Shown piece after piece: positions 61,988 through 64,000 of a stretch of DNA of 64,000 nucleotides (the first letter of the stretch is position 1; each line of letters opens with the position of its first letter). Both the position numbers and the translations under genes were made by a program. The stretch is from Paracoccaceae bacterium (GTDB taxonomy: Bacteria; Pseudomonadota; Alphaproteobacteria; Rhodobacterales; Rhodobacteraceae). Location of the stretch: contig JALSJM010000017.1 of the NCBI GenBank assembly GCA_026989355.1, forward strand, positions 62,001 to 126,000, read 5' to 3'. Under the pieces are notes generated by a model. The model saw only the letters and a program-made list of their open reading frames with translations, ran no database searches and was not told the origin of the DNA.

Positions 61988-63673
61988 ATGGCCATGAAAA
62001 AGCAGCAGGATGCACCGCAGGGCAAGGGCCGCCGCGCCCGCCCGCAGCCCCGGGGCCGGCAACCGGACGAAACCGCGCTGGCCGAACTGCGCGCCCTTCT
62101 GGGCAACCGGCCGCGACGGCGCGATCTGCTGATCGAGCATCTGCATCTGGTCCAGGACAGATACGGCCATCTTTCCGCCGCCCACCTGCGGGCCCTGGCC
62201 GAGGAAATGCGCCTGTCGATGGCCGAAGTGTGGGAAGTGGCCACCTTCTATGCCCATTTCGACCCGGTGAAAGAGGGCGAATCGCCGCCGCCGGCGCTGA
62301 CCATTCGGGTGTGCAATTCGCTTTCGTGCGAACTGGCGGGAGCAGAGGCGCTGAAGGCGGCGCTTGAGGCGGAGGTCGATCCCGAGCGGGTGCGGGTGGT
62401 GAATGCCCCCTGCATGGGGCGCTGCGATTGCGCACCGGTGGCCGAGGTGGGGCACAACCACATCGATCACGCCACCCCGGAAGCGGTGCTCGCCGCCGCA
62501 AGGGCCGGCGATACGCGCCCGAGAATCCCCGAATATGAGGATTTCGCCGCCTATCGGGCGGACGGGGGCTATGATGTCCTGCGTTCCCTGCGTGAAGGCC
62601 GGGACTGGAAGGAGGTGCAGGCGAAGGTGCAGGAAGCGGGCCTGCGCGGGCTTGGCGGCGCAGGCTTTCCCACGGGCACGAAATGGGGCTTCGTGCGTGC
62701 CCGCCCCGGCCCGCGCTACCTGGCCGTCAATGGCGACGAGGGCGAGCCCGGCACCTTCAAGGACCGCTACCATCTCGAACGCACGCCCCATCTGATGCTT
62801 GAAGGCATGCTGATCGCCGCCTGGGCGATCGAGGCCGAGCGCTGCTATATCTACATGCGCGACGAATACCCGGCAGTGCTGGAAATCCTGCGCCGCGAAA
62901 TCCGGGCACTGGAAAGGGCCGGTATCGTGGCACAAGGCCATGTCGAACTGCGCCGCGGCGCGGGGGCCTATATCTGCGGCGAGGAAAGTGCCATGATCGA
63001 ATCGATCGAGGGCAAGCGCGGCCTGCCCCGCCACCGTCCGCCCTATGTGGCCGAGATGGGGCTTTTCGGTCGCCCGACCCTGGTGCACAACGTGGAAACC
63101 CTGCATTGGGTGGCACGCATCTGCCGTGAGGGGCCGCAAATCCTTTCGGGCGTTGAAAGGAATGGCCGAAAGGGCCTGCGCAGCTATTCCGTTTCGGGGC
63201 GGGTGGCAAGGCCGGGCGTCTATCTGCTGCCCGCGGGCGCAACCATCCGCGACGTGATCGAAGCCGCCGGCGGCATGGCACCAGGACATAAATTCAAGGC
63301 ATACCAGCCCGGCGGCCCCTCATCCGGTCTGCTGCCCGCCAGCCTTGATGACGTGCCGCTCGACTTCGACACGCTGCAGCCGCATGGCTCGTTCATCGGT
63401 TCGGCCGCGGTGGTGGTGCTTTCGGATCACGACAGCGCCCGCGCCGCCGCCCTCAACATGCTGCGCTTCTTCGAAAGCGAAAGCTGCGGCCAGTGCACCC
63501 CCTGCCGGGCGGGCTGCGAGAAAGCGGCAAAGCTGATGCAGGAGCCGCACTGGAACAGGCCGCTTCTGGAAGAACTGTGCCAGGTGATGGAAGATGCCTC
63601 GATCTGCGGGCTCGGTCAGGCCGCCCCCAATGCAATTCGCCTGACCATGAAGCATTTCCCCAGTGAAATCTGA
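61988..63673 (+). CDS. NuoE-NuoF fusion (formate dehydrogenase beta/diaphorase type)
   Basis: A 561-residue fusion. Residues about 25-170 are a NuoE/FdsG-type 2Fe-2S domain (Cys109, Cys114, Cys142, Cys146). The rest is NuoF/FdsB: GLGGAGFPTGTKW and NGDEGEPGTFKDRY for FMN/NADH, GAGAYICGEESAMIESIEG, and the 4Fe-4S ligands ESCGQCTPCRAGC. It is the diaphorase part of an NAD-linked enzyme, most likely a soluble formate dehydrogenase. The catalytic alpha subunit is not adjacent. ATG 61988 or 61994 may be the start. A Lys/Arg/Gln-rich leader of about 25 residues precedes the domain. Confidence 0.88.
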   Translation: MAMKKQQDAPQGKGRRARPQPRGRQPDETALAELRALLGNRPRRRDLLIEHLHLVQDRYGHLSAAHLRALAEEMRLSMAEVWEVATFYAHFDPVKEGESPPPALTIRVCNSLSCELAGAEALKAALEAEVDPERVRVVNAPCMGRCDCAPVAEVGHNHIDHATPEAVLAAARAGDTRPRIPEYEDFAAYRADGGYDVLRSLREGRDWKEVQAKVQEAGLRGLGGAGFPTGTKWGFVRARPGPRYLAVNGDEGEPGTFKDRYHLERTPHLMLEGMLIAAWAIEAERCYIYMRDEYPAVLEILRREIRALERAGIVAQGHVELRRGAGAYICGEESAMIESIEGKRGLPRHRPPYVAEMGLFGRPTLVHNVETLHWVARICREGPQILSGVERNGRKGLRSYSVSGRVARPGVYLLPAGATIRDVIEAAGGMAPGHKFKAYQPGGPSSGLLPASLDDVPLDFDTLQPHGSFIGSAAVVVLSDHDSARAAALNMLRFFESESCGQCTPCRAGCEKAAKLMQEPHWNRPLLEELCQVMEDASICGLGQAAPNAIRLTMKHFPSEI

Positions 63674-63854
63674 CCCTTGCGCGGTGTTCTTTGCGCACCT
63701 GACAATGGTGCTTGCGGCACTCTGTCCGCCCCGGACAACGCACAGGCCCGCCATCGGCACTTGCCACTGGACAAGCCCGCCGGGACAGGCCATTCCTGTT
63801 GCTGCAATCCCCTCCCGACCGGCAACCTGACCAGTAACGGAATTTCCGAAAACC

Positions 63855-64000
63855 ATGTCCAAGCTCCCCCGCAAGATCATCATCGATACCGATCCCGGCC
63901 AGGACGATGCCATCGCCATCCTGCTGGCCCTTGCCAGCCCCGAGGATATCAAGGTGTTGGGGATCACCGCCGTAGCCGGAAACGTGCCGCTGGAACTGAC
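63855..64000 (+). CDS. Nucleoside hydrolase, 5' end (cut by window edge)
   Basis: The 48 visible residues start [20 protein letters not shown], the calcium-binding DTDPGxDDA motif of the inosine-uridine nucleoside hydrolase family, followed by [27 protein letters not shown]. The enzyme splits purine or pyrimidine nucleosides into base and ribose. The gene continues past the end of the window. It is about 180 bases after the NuoE-NuoF fusion; that gap shows nothing I can name. Confidence 0.9.
   Translation, partial: MSKLPRKIIIDTDPGQDDAIAILLALASPEDIKVLGITAVAGNVPLEL

Overview
The window is high-GC chromosomal DNA from an alphaproteobacterium, most likely of the order Rhodobacterales (Paracoccaceae/Roseobacteraceae). 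I infer this from gene order and family content by eye: the Lrp / DUF2849 / sulfite reductase / CysH / ferredoxin reductase block, the Rhodobacterales-type FliG next to purB, surE-pcm-LysM/M23 lipoprotein followed by tatABC, the hisA-hisF-hisE block beside a DUF2147 gene, DctPQM transport and form II CO-dehydrogenase-like genes. No transposase, integrase, prophage gene, rRNA or CRISPR array was seen. There is one tRNA gene. Nearly everything is core or common accessory metabolism; I do not see a large new multi-gene system. The interest is in gene structure and regulatory sites.

Layout. 0.3-4 kb: tgt, then sufT, exoD-like and sufA (an orphan-looking tail of a SUF operon), then tpiA. 4.3-7.5 kb: TRAP transporter dctPQM (minus strand). 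7.7-13.6 kb: a cytochrome P450, then an Lrp-type regulator divergent from DUF2849-cysI-cysH::DUF934-fpr (assimilatory sulfate reduction). 13.8-16 kb: a small anchored Ala-rich protein, infC with an apparent AUA start codon, and an HNH nuclease with a possible modified-base reader domain. 16-24.6 kb: a form II molybdenum hydroxylase (coxMLS), XdhC and the CoxD/CoxE-type maturation pair, with a pair of YeeE/YedE sulfur permeases in the middle under a SqrR/BigR-like operator. 24.7-31 kb: gcdH, a lineage-specific unknown, pyrC-pyrE, dnaB. 31.2-33.7 kb: DUF2147, hisA-hisF-hisE. 33.9-40.5 kb: a VPLPA-CTERM exported protein, surE-pcm-nlpD-like, and tatA-tatB-tatC with a DUF815 ATPase. 40.6-49.5 kb: a WYL regulator with a clear dyad operator, yebC, a DMT exporter, an SLC13 permease, bioY, purB, fliG and a small unknown. 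49.5-53 kb: DUF4202 and a Crp/Fnr regulator with an NnrR-like box, DUF808, and a Tat-type DsbA. 53.3-64 kb: tRNA-Gly(GCC), pyc, purD, xseA, a small exported protein, an AlkB-like hydroxylase, a NuoE-NuoF fusion (formate dehydrogenase/diaphorase type), and the 5' end of a nucleoside hydrolase cut by the window edge.

Starts were chosen by Shine-Dalgarno sequence, family length and translational coupling; several differ from the longest open frame. All function calls come from recognising families by eye, without database searches.
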